DNA from: Diospyros lotus
Lineage: Eukaryota; Streptophyta; Magnoliopsida; Ericales; Ebenaceae
Length of the DNA stretch: 64,000 nt
Assembly: GCF_014633365.1 (NCBI RefSeq)
Contig: NC_068347.1
Coordinates: 30,360,116 to 30,424,115, forward strand
Direction: 5' to 3'
Made by a program: the position numbers and the translations under genes. A model generated the notes under the pieces. That model made no database searches and had not been told where the DNA came from. It was given only the letters and a program-made list of their open reading frames with translations. This document shows positions 23,891-35,300 of the stretch, piece by piece (the stretch's first letter is position 1; every line of letters starts with the position of its first letter).

Positions 23891-26436
23891 CTAGCTAAGA
23901 GGGGCGTTTGGTTCTGCAGAATCAACCTCGACAGGGCGAGCTTCAGTAGGTATGGTCGGCTGGAGATCGACCTCGACAATCCCGGCTGGGGAAACCTCGG
24001 CGACCTCCACAGGAGGCTCCTTGGCAGTCTCACCAGGCTGAGCCGCGGCGACCCCGGATAGCTCGGCCCCGACCTGAGGAGCTTGCGCTGCGACCAAAAA
24101 CGAGTCAAGGGTATTGGCATCATCAGCATCTTCCGCGGCCTCGGCAGCATACCGAGCCACCTCCTCGACAGCCTGCGCACCGAAAAAGGAGAAATCCATC
24201 TCAGGATGGTTCACCCAAAGGGTGTACAGAAATGCCGAGCAGGTGTCGGATCTGGTCTCCCTACGAGCCGCGTCCATCCGCTCTCCGACCTCCGCCCTTA
24301 TATCGTCAATGGTCCTCTTGGCAAGCTCCTCGCATCGGACGGCACGATCATCCGCCCGTGTCCGCTCCTCCTTCGCCTCCCTAAGCTCGGCCTCGGTTGA
24401 TCTGAGTCGCTCCTCAGCCCTCCGCAACTCCGCCTTCGCTCCATTTAGCTCGCCGGTGAGCCCGGAGTTGGCTTGCTCCCACATGTTCTTCGATCTGCGA
24501 AGCTCCTCGTCGAGATCTTTATTCTTCTGGATCTCCATCCTCAGACGCGTCAAGCAACCCTCCACCTCCTTTTGAGTGGCAAGAAGCTCGACCTGGAGAT
24601 CTTTCTTCTCGTCCGAGAGCTTCGTTATTTCGGCCTTTTGGGCGTTCTTCTCGTCCTCAAGCTTCGCGATCTCGGCCTGACGGGACATGCTCACCGACTG
24701 AAGCTGCTCCTCAAAATCTTTGTACTGAGCTCGGAGCTTCACGGCAGCAAGAGAAGTCTGCAAAAGAAGAAATGTTAGCTCATTAAAAAACCAAAGGGGT
24801 AGGTTAAGAAACCAAGGTACGAAGAATTCCTACTTACCACCAGGCTGTGACGGGCGACAAAATCACAAAGGGGGATTCCCTTTAACTTCGGGTCGTCAAG
24901 GGGCTTAGAGTTCGGACCCAGGAAATCGGGCACGGAATCCAGGAGGGGACCAACAAAGACCCCTCCTGGCAGGGCCTCCACGGCCAGCTCCTTCTCACGG
25001 ACCCTGACCCGTTTGGCCCTGATATCCTCCCCCTGTTGCAGCTGGTCCGATCTCCGTTTCGAGCTGGCAGCAGGAGCGTCTCGAACCTCCACCGCAACCT
25101 CCTTCCCACGGGCTCCGCTCGAACCATGGTCTCGGGAGGCAGGTGGCCGATGCCCCAACTGCAGATGAGCTTGCTTTGATTGTTGGGGCTGACGGGGCAG
25201 TGTTCTTTGCCGCTGCTCCTGCTGCCCCCCCCGCGACTGCTGGGTTTGCTGCTGCTGGGGGCGTGACTGCGGCTGCGGCTGCTCCGACCTGCCATCCCGC
25301 GAGCTATAGCTCGGGGTTATGGAAGACGTAGTGCTCGACCTCGCCCTATGGCGCTTCGGTTGGAGGAGCTCGAGATCAACCATATTATCGTCTTGGTCGG
25401 CTTCCCCTCTTGAACTGTTCGTCTCAGCGAGCTGTAAGCCGGAAGAGAGAACCTCCGCACCCAAGTCCCTGAAATGATCTCCCTCGACAGTCTCGGTGCC
25501 AAGAGGAGGGGCGAGCTCGTATTCGCGAAGTAGCTCGTCCGAAAGTTCAAGAATCTCCGAGCTCGACTCCGCAGCCACAAGTTTGCCAAGGATATCAGTC
25601 TCCTCGGCCGATAAAATCGGTTTCTTCCCCCCAAAATCTGCATCAAAACATGAGCAAGTTAAAACAAACACACTCGGAACAAAGGAAAGATTCGTGAGAG
25701 CTCATCTTCTCTTACCAGGGGTCAGTACGAAGCTACGATTCCTAAGTAAAGAAAGGGAAGGGCAAGACACGAAGAACCAACTGGACTTGTAATCGCCCAC
25801 GTTGGACTTCCCCTTTGCTTTACCCTGAGGGAGGGCGGCCTTGTACGGAGAAGGACGGGCCGCCAGGTAATACAGCCCGTCCTTGGCATTTTTGAAAGAA
25901 AATAAAAATCTTATCAGTTTTGGGGAAGGGAGAGGAAGTTTGTTTATAAGGAATAAAACGGCCAAAGAAGTAAGTTGGGCATACGAATTCGGTGTTAGTT
26001 GGAAGGGGGCGAGCTTGACGTCGTTCAAGAGGGCGATAAGGTACGGGGCTATTGGGAACCTAAAGCCAGACTCGAGGTGTTGGGGGCTAATAGCTACGAA
26101 ATTGGCTGGCGGGTAGGCTGCATGGGAGCTCGATGCAGGGATGTATACTCGGCAGGTCCTGGGGAGACGAAACTCCTGAGCACAAGTCATCACCTCGTGA
26201 AGCTTGGCCTTGGACGAGAATCTCTTGAAGACCGCAAGATCAGCAGCGATCTGATCTTGAACCTTCAGCTCGGTTTCCCGAGAGGTCGGGACGGCGACCT
26301 CCCTGCACCCCGAGCTCGCACCCCCAAGATTTTGGCCCTCCATAACGAGACAATCTTCGGAGCTCGAAGTGTCGTTTTCTCCTACGATATAATTGCAGCG
26401 CTTTTGACCTGAATTTCCACGGTGTTGGTCGGACAT
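23891..26436 (-). CDS. Opposite-strand spliced accessory gene of element 2
   Basis: Three coding exons join in frame: 26436-25716, 25637-24838 and 24757-23891 (795 aa). Donors are CCTG/GTAAGAG and GTG/GTAAGTA; acceptors are GATGCAG and TTTTGCAG. Exon 1 carries the PF04195-like segment (LTPNSYAQLTSLAVLFL, then GLYYLAARPS and DYKSSWFFV). Exon 2 is disordered, Q-rich, with basic clusters. Exon 3 is a long coiled coil (E/K/R heptads), then VNHPEMDFSFFG and an acidic, proline-rich tail. The exon order matches element 1, with strong sequence divergence. The function is unknown. The ATG follows directly on a TTTGTAG acceptor, which suggests a leader intron from 26773. Confidence 0.8.
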
Positions 26437-26773
26437 CTACAAAGGAAAAGAGAGAACAGTCAGGTCGCAAGTCGCGAACCAGACCTCAAGAAACTAGAAG
26501 AAAAACCCTAAAACGTCCCCTAGGTCTTCCAGGCCGAGCGCTTCGCAAAAGGGGTACCGCCTAGGGCGGAGGGGCTGCAGCCGCAAGCCCGGTGTTCCAT
26601 GAAAAGCTAATCCTAAGGTCATTGGACCCAAAGGCCCAGCAAACGACAAACCGAATCGTGCCGTTTCTCCAAAAATGAGAACGACATCGATCGACGAAGC
26701 CAGAGAAACCACCGACGGCTAACCAACGGTGGACGGCCTCACAAGAAGAAGAAGAAAGTCACGACAAACTTAC
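26437..26773 (-). other. Predicted 5'-leader intron of the element 2 accessory gene
   Basis: Minus-strand donor TTTTAG/GTAAGTTT (26774/26773) and pyrimidine-rich acceptor CTTTTCCTTTGTAG at 26437, immediately before the ATG. A leader intron is also predicted for the gene in element 1. Confidence 0.6.
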
Positions 26774-26954
26774 CTAAAAGCTGCGCTTGACGACTGAATG
26801 AGGACTCGTACCAAGCACCGGACGAGAACGGCAGACGTCTGAAAGCACGGCGATAACGGAGGCCTCGAGAGAGAAAAAACAAGAAAGCAGGGAGGCAAAA
26901 GTTTGAGGGAGTTTCAAAATAGCGTGAAAGAAGAAGCGGGTGGACACTCCCCAC

Positions 26955-26962
26955 TATTTATA
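26955..26962 (-). promoter_or_regulatory. TATA box of the element 2 accessory gene
   Basis: A canonical TATAAATA on the minus strand in the context CAGTATAAATAGTGGGGAG, about 180 nt upstream of the leader-intron donor. It lies between gag-pol and the 3' LTR and points back towards pol. Confidence 0.7.
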
Positions 26963-27229
26963 CTGACGGCCTGATCCATCCCAACCGTCGGATCAAATGA
27001 CGACTTATCACATGCTCGGCATCCAGCGGCCGCACAACAGCTTGTGGGTCCCACGAGTTTAATCATGCGCAGAAATGGGGAGGGGGCGCGCATTAAATGC
27101 GCTGCCGACAAAGCGTGCTGCGTGGAACGACGAGACTTAAGGTGATTGGACAGAAGTTGGAGGGATGGAAGAACAGCTGGCACGCGTCAGTTCCCAGCAC
27201 GAAGATCGTACCGCGAACTGGGGGGCTTA

Positions 27230-27930
27230 TGTTATATGTATTTCCCGCATCTCCCCGCATGGGCCAGACTCGGTCCGATAGACCGGCCCAATCACCCAAG
27301 GCCGAGAAGGCCCGGACGACCTCGTCAAGGAAGGTCCAGCCTCCATCAAAGACCCGGAACTCGTAAAGCGAGCGTATGGCGAGCTCCCGGTAATCCCCCA
27401 ACGAGCTCGGAGCAATCGACTAACAAGCTCCTGAAATATCCTCCAGATCGCTGGGCCATCCAGGTCGCTCGCCTAAAATCTCCAGCTCGCATGAGCGGCA
27501 AAGCTGCTGAGAAGTCAGAGGTAGGGTCCGATCACTTTATCTGTAACAGCCCATGCCCCTCGTAATGAGGATCCCACTCCCGGTCTTGCGAAGGCGGTAA
27601 GAACTATTTGTCCCCCATTATACAAACACTGTATTTTTATATATTATCTAGATTGTAAAAGTCCCTCAAGAAAAATGGAAATAAAGGGGGCCATGAGGAG
27701 CAAAGAGGGGGGACGGAGAGAAAAGGATAATCAGATACCGCCACTCTGGGAGAATAATCAGAGGGCGGCCGTGGACTAGGCATCGTTCTGGCCGAACCAC
27801 GTAAAAGATTCTGGTGCACACGCTTGGAACTTTGGGGGGGGGTTCTCTTCCTTCCCTTCTCGGTATTTCTTTTGAATTGACTCACCGCGGCCCAAAACGA
27901 ATCACGGTCGGCCGAAATCAAACGTCGACA
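27230..27930 (+). repeat. 3' LTR of element 2
   Basis: 701 bp, apparently identical to 16337-17037, followed by AATAT (27931-27935). Confidence 0.96.
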
Positions 27931-27935
27931 AATAT

Positions 27936-28252
27936 CAAAAAATGTTAAAACACTATTCAAATCTTCTATCAAATATAAGGCGAGAATTTAATTCAAATAT
28001 TAAATTTTTATTTTTGATCGTGTTTCTCAACAATTATAGTAAATGGATAATGCTAATGGTTAAGGTTCATTTACATCTTGTTATTATGGTTTAAATAATT
28101 TTATTAATTAATTAAATAATTTGATATATTTATCATTAATTAATAAAATTATTTAAATATTAAAAATATAATATAATAAATATATTTTATTTAAAAATAA
28201 AATATATCTATTACTATTTAATTATTTATTTTTGTTAATAATTAATATTATC

Positions 28253-28295
<43 letters not shown>

Positions 28296-29200
28296 GAATG
28301 AATGAATGCGCGAGCAAGGCATTCATGAATTACAGATGGGGCATTAAATTCACCATTCAACGTCCCTTGCCTTTTGCATGTGCATCACATGCCCAGCCCG
28401 TGGGAATCTATCATTTCATCCACAATTAAAAAAAATAATTCGCCAAATGCTTGAATAAAAAAGATTTAGAAATATTTTATTTGGTGGGAATTGATTGCGC
28501 GTTTCTTTAAAAGTGTATAAATTTACGATTACATTCAATTTATTCGAAGGCCGAATTAGAAAAGAATGTCGATTTTTTCCAGAATTAAACGGGTGAAGTC
28601 CAGACAACTAAATTATAAAAGAAAAAATTGGAATTGAACTGAATACATTAATTCTTTTAATAACAAACTAGAATTAAACTATTATTCAAAAAAACTAGTA
28701 ATACAATTAATTAATACCTTTTAATCAATAGGTTGGGTGTACCTCTCAATTGCATGTAGTGGATTAATTGGATTTAATAGATTAATTGAATTGTATTAAA
28801 TTCTATTTATTACCTGGATTAAATAAAGAATCATATTATTATTAATAGAACACAATATTATCTTTTTATAATTACAAAATATTCAAATAATGTTTTATTA
28901 TTATGATATTTTCTATGCACAAATATTACCCAAAAAAAAATCATTTTAGCTATTAAGAAAACAACTTAATACACGAGTGAAAGTTGTCTTAAATTAATTA
29001 ACCCTTCAACCCAAAGAAGTTGACAGTGACATGGTAAATGGAGGGGGCAAAGCCACTATTACTAAATGAGCACTCTGCCGAAGACTTTGTGTAGGAAAGA
29101 TTTGGTTAAGTTCCATCCATGTTTGATTCTCAAAATCCGCCCAAATTCGGCCCAACTTCTATGAGCCGGAGCTGAACAGATGGCTTCATCCACTCTCGGA
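27936..29200. other. AT-rich intergenic DNA with a TAA microsatellite
   Basis: Includes a (TAA)n run at about 28254-28293 followed by (ATGA)n. Nothing else recognisable on either strand. Confidence 0.6.
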
Positions 29201-29208
29201 TTGCCAAA

Positions 29209-29496
29209 TTGAGGGCCACAAAGCAGCTGCTTCTCCTGTTCACTCTGTGCCTAATCATTGGCAACAAAGCTGGTTTGATGCTAATCCAAAGGGCCTTTTC
29301 TTTTTCGTGTTTTGTTTTTCCCATTTGTTTATTCAGGTGGTGGAGCAGAGCGCCGAAGCATATTTTGAGTGGTGATGAGACACCACCACTAGATGCCCAC
29401 CACCTATTTGACGAATGGCTTCCTGAGAGTCATTTTCCCCGTGGCCTTGCTGGCACTGTTCCATGGATGTGGGCTGTCACTGTTTTGACCCCATAG
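29209..29496 (+). other. Unassigned 95-aa reading frame
   Basis: An open frame beginning MRATKQLLLLFTLCLIIG with a hydrophobic start, ending ...GLAGTVPWMWAVTVLTP. A pyrimidine-rich TTTATTCAG near 29337 could be a splice acceptor, so this may be the remnant of an intron-containing gene. I do not recognise the family. No TATA box or convincing gene structure is seen around it. Confidence 0.2.
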
Positions 29497-29649
29497 CCTG
29501 TAGAATTCTAGCTATTGCTACCCATTAAAAAAAGCTAATCGGAGATGATTACAAGATTTACGGAATTAAGTATAATATTTATGATAACGATAGCATGCAT
29601 TTCATGATCTCTCGTTTAAAGTGAGGTTACTTCTAATAACATCCAGAGT

Positions 29650-30245
29650 AGTTTATATTAAGAAAAATGTTACTTGCTATATTTTGGGTTATAATCGTGT
29701 AAATGATCAAAATATTTTTCGATCAAAATACTCTTCACCCAATTATAAATTTACTCATCTTTTCTTTGGCTACCTCCTCTCTCCTCTTCCCATGGTCACC
29801 TCCAGCGATTGTCTATAGTTGCCTTCAACTCATTACTTGTTATATTAAGAAAAATATTCCTTGTTATACTTTGAGTTACACCTGTGTAAATGATCAAAAT
29901 ACTTCTCACTCAATTACAAATTTACTCACTCTCCCCTTGATCGCCTTCTCTCTCCCCTTCCCATGGCCACCTCCAGCAATTGCCTATCATCGCTGTGTGA
30001 CTGCCGCTACATTCTCTCCGTCACTAACAGAAAGGATGCAACAACGATCGATACGTGAGAGGTGAGGGACGCAAGGCGGCGAGAGGAAGGTGGCGATAGG
30101 CGATCGTTAGAGGCAGCCATGGAAAGAGGAGAGAGAGAAGACAACTATGGGGAAGGGGAGTAAATTTACAATTGAGTGAAGGGTATTTTGATCAATTGTG
30201 TAGTCTAGGGTATAGTCCTCTATGTACAAGTAACATGGTTATTGT
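29650..30245. repeat. Composite direct and inverted repeat (foldback-like)
   Basis: A segment of about 150 bp with GTAAATGATCAAAATA, AAATTTACTC and CCCATGG..CACCTCCAGC occurs twice in direct order (about 29665-29820 and 29845-29990). It occurs once inverted (about 30075-30240, with TTGATCAATTGTG and CAGCCATGG). The ends read TGTTACTTG and its complement. It looks like a non-autonomous element with long inverted arms, one arm duplicated. Confidence 0.6.
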
Positions 30246-30329
30246 ATTAAAGAAAAAGTGTACAAGATGTAATTATAATAGTCCAATCATGTAAAAAAAA
30301 GACAAAAAAATTCTTGTAAAAAGAGCAGA

Positions 30330-30500
30330 TGAAATGAAACAGACAATTAGTATAATAGATAAAGGGGGACCTAAAAAACTTAGTAAAAGACATTGAGATA
30401 TGATATTAATTATAAGAATCTTATAGATGATAGAACTATAAATAAAAATAACTGAAAAACTAGAAGCTATGTAGCTAACTACATATTATGAAATAAAAAC
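30330..30500 (+). repeat. Probable LINE 3'-end relic
   Basis: Translation of GGACCTAAAAAACTTAGT and what follows resembles the G-R-P-K-K...W...HVADP tail of plant L1-type reverse transcriptases, with many stops. This is from recalled consensus only. Confidence 0.35.
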
Positions 30501-31019
30501 TTGATATATTATTGTCATTTCACATAAGATTGAATCACTACAAATCAGGCCTTGAGCTAAAAGAAAAATGAGAATCCCTGACTGGTGGGTGAAGAGGACT
30601 CTCATTTCATTCAACAAAGGGGAATTCAGGTAATGGCCAAGTTACAGGACTAACTCAGTGGAATCAATCAGTCATTTTATCTTTTCAAAAGAGATTCTGT
30701 TTTAAAGCACAAAGGAGTTTGCTTTCCTCTTCCATGTCCGCTTCATAGGGTATGTGGCAAAAAAGTAAAAGAAACCAGCACTACTGATAATGCTTCCACC
30801 AAAAGGCACTTTTGAGCAGGTATAATAAAAGAGAGAGGACCTGCTGGAATTATTAAAAGGCTTTTACAGGTCATGTGGATCTCATGGGATATTTTTCAAG
30901 GTTTTAGAATAACTGCTTTAGTATTATATTTGTTTGGAGCTTGGAGCCATGGAAGAGTACCACTTAATATCTTGAGTAATTAGCCGCAAGCTGATCCTTC
31001 CTAGAATCTTAAATACAAG

Positions 31020-31920
31020 GATCCAACTCTCAATCTAGTCACAATAATATATTCTAAGTTATTCACTGGACGATTATTGTGGCTGTTCAAAATAGTTTTG
31101 GGTAACTCGCTACGTCAAATATGATCGATTATATAAATTTTAGCTTTGTCAATTATCTTTATTTAAGATTATACATTTTGCAAGTTTATTATAATTTATG
31201 TTGTTCTTAATTGTTTTTCACCAAGTTTCTTTTAGTCTTCCTCTAACCCTTTTATTATAAATTTCTTCTATTCTATTCATTATCTACATGAGATGAGAGT
31301 ATTTATTGGCCCTTTTATTATATGATCAAATTATTTTAATTGTGTATCACATATTTCATCCTTACAAAGTCTTAAAACTTTATTGTGATAGACCATTTCT
31401 AAGTCTGTTATTTCTTGTATAGCCTCACATCTAACATTATATCCTTATCTCAATTACACTTGTAAATGATTTATTATTCAACATTTCATGCCATACAACA
31501 AAATTAGTTTATAGCTATCTAAGGAAACTTCCATTCTAGATAAATTTAAAATTTTATAAAATGTCAAAAACATTTCTCTATTTTAATCACCCTACCATAA
31601 TTCTAAGATTGATACTTACAATAATCTCCCGACCCTTTTAGAAATTTGATAAAAATATCTAAACTCATTTTCTAGAAGAGTACATTACATTCTCAAGTTT
31701 CATTATAAAACCATCACGCTTATATTTCTACTAAACTTACCTTTCATATATTTGATTTTCCATTCCCTCAACTTAAATCTTTTGAATTCCAATTGTCCTC
31801 AATACCTCAAGCTTAATATTATGCCTTATTTTGTCTTATTCACTAAAACAATGCCATCTAGATTCTAAACATTAATATGCACACTGAGGTGCTTCTTATG
31901 AGAGAATTTGAAATTTGTTT
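31020..31920 (-). repeat. Degenerate LINE (L1-type) relic, unit A
   Basis: The stretch with CTCAACTTAAATC, CAATGCCATCTAGATT and nearby blocks resembles the antisense of plant L1 reverse transcriptase, with heavy decay. A matching copy lies at about 47930-48620, so it predates the duplication. Nothing is open. Confidence 0.4.
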
Positions 31921-32142
31921 AATCCCTCAATATAAAGGCTTAAAAACACATGGCATAATTCGCTTATTAGGGATGTGTTCCAATTACCACCAATAGCCTA
32001 TAGACAAAGCTCCTAGAACTATCAAACAACATATATGCATTATGAACTTAGCATGTGAAAACCAAACCAATCAGACTAGAGAGCTCAAAGTACATGCAAC
32101 TTATTATCTGCAACTTAATAACCACCAAGGAGAACAAGAAGT

Positions 32143-32148
32143 TTTATT
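32143..32148 (-). terminator. Polyadenylation signal of hydrolase gene A
   Basis: AATAAA on the minus strand, about 165 nt after the stop codon at 32311. Confidence 0.5.
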
Positions 32149-32310
32149 ATCCTAGCAAATTTCAAGAACTAGCAGCGCCATCAAGTTTTATCATCTAAAC
32201 AAGAAGTTATTGCACAGCCATCGAGTTGGGAAAGAAGTCTGAATAACCTAGAATACTTCATCTGCCGTTCTTCCCATCTCCAGACAATAATATTTTGCAA
32301 TCTGATATCT

Positions 32311-35300
32311 TCACTTAAGATACTTGCCAAACCAATCGAGCGCATCGTTACAGGCCTCCTCTGCACTCTTCACAGCATGTTCATCTCCGTCCTCGTATCT
32401 CACAGTCCAGCCGTGTGCAACCCCCGGAAATATCTTCACAAAGGCATCAACCTGTAAGGAATAGAGACCACAAAGTTGTCAACTGATTAGGCCACATACA
32501 ATGAGCATAATAACCACTTCAAGAGGAAAAAATTCGAAACATGAGCTGGAGTTTCAGCAAGATGTGGATAATTAACATCAAGGAAGCAGGTTGGCTTCAA
32601 TTCTGTGAAATCGGTCAGGCTTTAACATATGGAAATTCAAAGATAGCTGTCAATTGTGAAACTTTTTTTGCTTGTTTTATTTTTTTGCTGAACAAGGACA
32701 GAAATCTTGGAATGATAAATGCTAAATTCTTAAATATACACACATAACTAGTAGAAGGGTTCACGACTGCAATAATTTTTGCAGGATAAGACAACTGGGA
32801 ACTAGGAAAAAAACATGCAGCATCTACATATTTTTATTATGTTTGGCATTGATTTCTGGAAAGATTTCCTACCTCAGGTTTCTCATTTAAGGCAGAATCG
32901 AATTTGTTCAACAGTTCTGGCGGTGACATTTTGTCAATCTCAGCTCCCAATACTGATATTGGAACCTTAACAGCTGAAAATTATACAAACTGTTAATATA
33001 GATAAAAGAAAACAATATAACAAACCGCTCTACCACTACTCCCACCTCCAATGACAACAAGAAGTAACCTACACTCTAAATCTAAACCAACAAATAGTCA
33101 AATAATGATGCAGTGTGTAGTGCGAGTGTGAGAAAAACACACCAAAATAAACCCTTGAAAGAACAAACTTCAATGGCCAAAACTTAGTTTTCAAGAAAAT
33201 GCAAAAATAAGACTATTTTGCTAAGAAAACCTAAATAGGTTGCCGAAATTTGTATTGAAAAAAATTGATTACAAACTCTAGGTTCTAGGCATATTTATAG
33301 TGTTTGGCTAATCTAAATCCATCTAATATTTGTAAACAAAATTTAACTAGAATTCTAATAAAAATAAAATCCTAATAAAATATGAAATAGAATTAAAATC
33401 CTAAAACATATGAAGTAGAATAGAAGTAAAAATCTTTAAAAATCTAAAATCCTAAAAACTTATGGAGTTCCACTGTAGCGCTACTGTTCTGGGGCTACTG
33501 TAGCATTACTGTTCCAGCCGGTTATTGTTCCGGTTTGGTCTAGGTCGGCCTTGGACTGGATCTTGAATATTAGTGACCGCATCAAATAACGAAAATGATT
33601 TGAGCTCAGATGAGGGTGAATACTTACCCTGGATATCTTCAACTGTAACAAATGAAGGATGCAACAGCACAGCAGCTTTAATATAATCATGCTTCGCTAG
33701 TTCCACAACAACCTTAGCTGGTAAGATTTTAAGTAAGTTTAACCTTAGCCAACTACCGAATAGGTAATGTACATACACAACTGAAAATTTGTCATACTCA
33801 TATCTAGTTGCATACACGAGACAAAATTTTACCTCCCCAACAGAAGCCTGCAGCTCCAATGCAGGATATACCTTTACTTTTGATAGCTTCAAGTACTAGT
33901 TTTGCATCTTCAAATCCTCTGTCCTGTCAGAAAATAACAGTATTTCAGAAAATTATGTTTTAGCACTACTTCTGATTAAAACTATATTTCTAAAACTATG
34001 AAGAAGCTTCTCAATCTTAACCTAGGTCAGGAGAGGAAAAAAACAGATCATGAAGTTCAAAAACGAGTTTAAACAATAACAATGTGATGAGATAGCCAAG
34101 AACACCAATATTTGCAGTATATTGGATAATAAAATTTGCAGGAGCAGAAAATTGTGTTCCAAGGAAAGCATTGCAACAAAGCCTGGTTTAATGAAGTGGT
34201 CACTGGACTCTAGGTCTGAAATGAATAGCATCTCAGGATGATAACTGACCGCTCCATGGTCTTTTAGCCAATCATGAATAGGCTTCACAGAATGCTCAGG
34301 ATTAAAGGGGTCTCCCAAGAAGAAGTCAGGAACTACTACATAGAATCCACAAGCTGCCACTTTGTCAGCAAGTTTCCTGTAGATTGATTAGCAAGAGCAT
34401 TAGTTTCGAGAAATGGGTGCATATACATGCAAGAAAGTGGCAAAAGTAGTAGTATGGACACAGCAGCCAACTGAACTAGTATTCCATGTGTAGTCACCAA
34501 AATGACACGAGTTGGCCTTCCCCAGAAGCGATAGAGGAAAAAGGAAACAACCCCCTTTTTTGTGGTGGGCTATTTGGAACATCTTAGGGGATGTTTAGTT
34601 GTGGAAAATGATTTCCAGTTTCTATAAAATCTCTAGTTTCCATTTTCAATAATACAAAATTTTGAAAATGCATTCAAATTTTAGAAATACAGAAACTAAT
34701 TTAGAAATTAGAAAAATTAGAACATATACTCAAAACAAGGAGAGATATTTTAATTTCTTTAGTGTAAGTTGTGTAACTTGATTTAGAGAAGGAGATGAAC
34801 ATTTAGGGGAAATTTTTGGAAAACTGCGTTTTTGAAGTTTTTCAAGTTTAGTTCAATTTTAGAAAAACGTGTTTTCTAATATCCATTTTTCATTTGGAAA
34901 ATTTTTGTATCTGAACAGAAGTTCTAGTTTTCCATTTTCTGTGAGAGTAATTTTCTTAAAAACAGGGGCTGTTTTCCACAACTAAATAGCTCCTTAAGCT
35001 CCCAAAGCTATTGTAGAGGTTAGAGGTAGTTTCTCAAACACACACTCTCTCTATATATATAAGAAATCAACAATATTATTATTTAATCTTGGTAAGAACA
35101 AAGATAAGAGGATCATGAATAATTAATATCAATAATATTTCCAGCTAGATAGTTGTTAAGGTCTATAAAACAAGGAAAAAAAAGGCAAATCCACAAAATA
35201 ATTCAAACAAAAAGAAACAAAAATATATAAAAAAAAATATGGCATGATAATGGAAAAAAAATTTAAAATTGAGCTATTAAGCTTTTTAAAAAAAAAAATC

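Larger units (their letters stand above)
16337..27930 (+). mobile_element. Ty3/gypsy Tat-type LTR retrotransposon, element 2 (apparently intact)
   Basis: An 11,594-bp element with 701-bp LTRs and a perfect target duplication AATAT (16332-16336 and 27931-27935). It has a primer binding site, one long gag-pol frame, a diverged repeat spacer, an opposite-strand three-exon gene with its own TATA box, the tract AACTGGGGGGCTTA before the 3' LTR, and the 3' LTR. Comparing the LTRs by eye I found no difference. Coding is undamaged, so this is a candidate autonomous and recently inserted copy. Confidence 0.96.
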
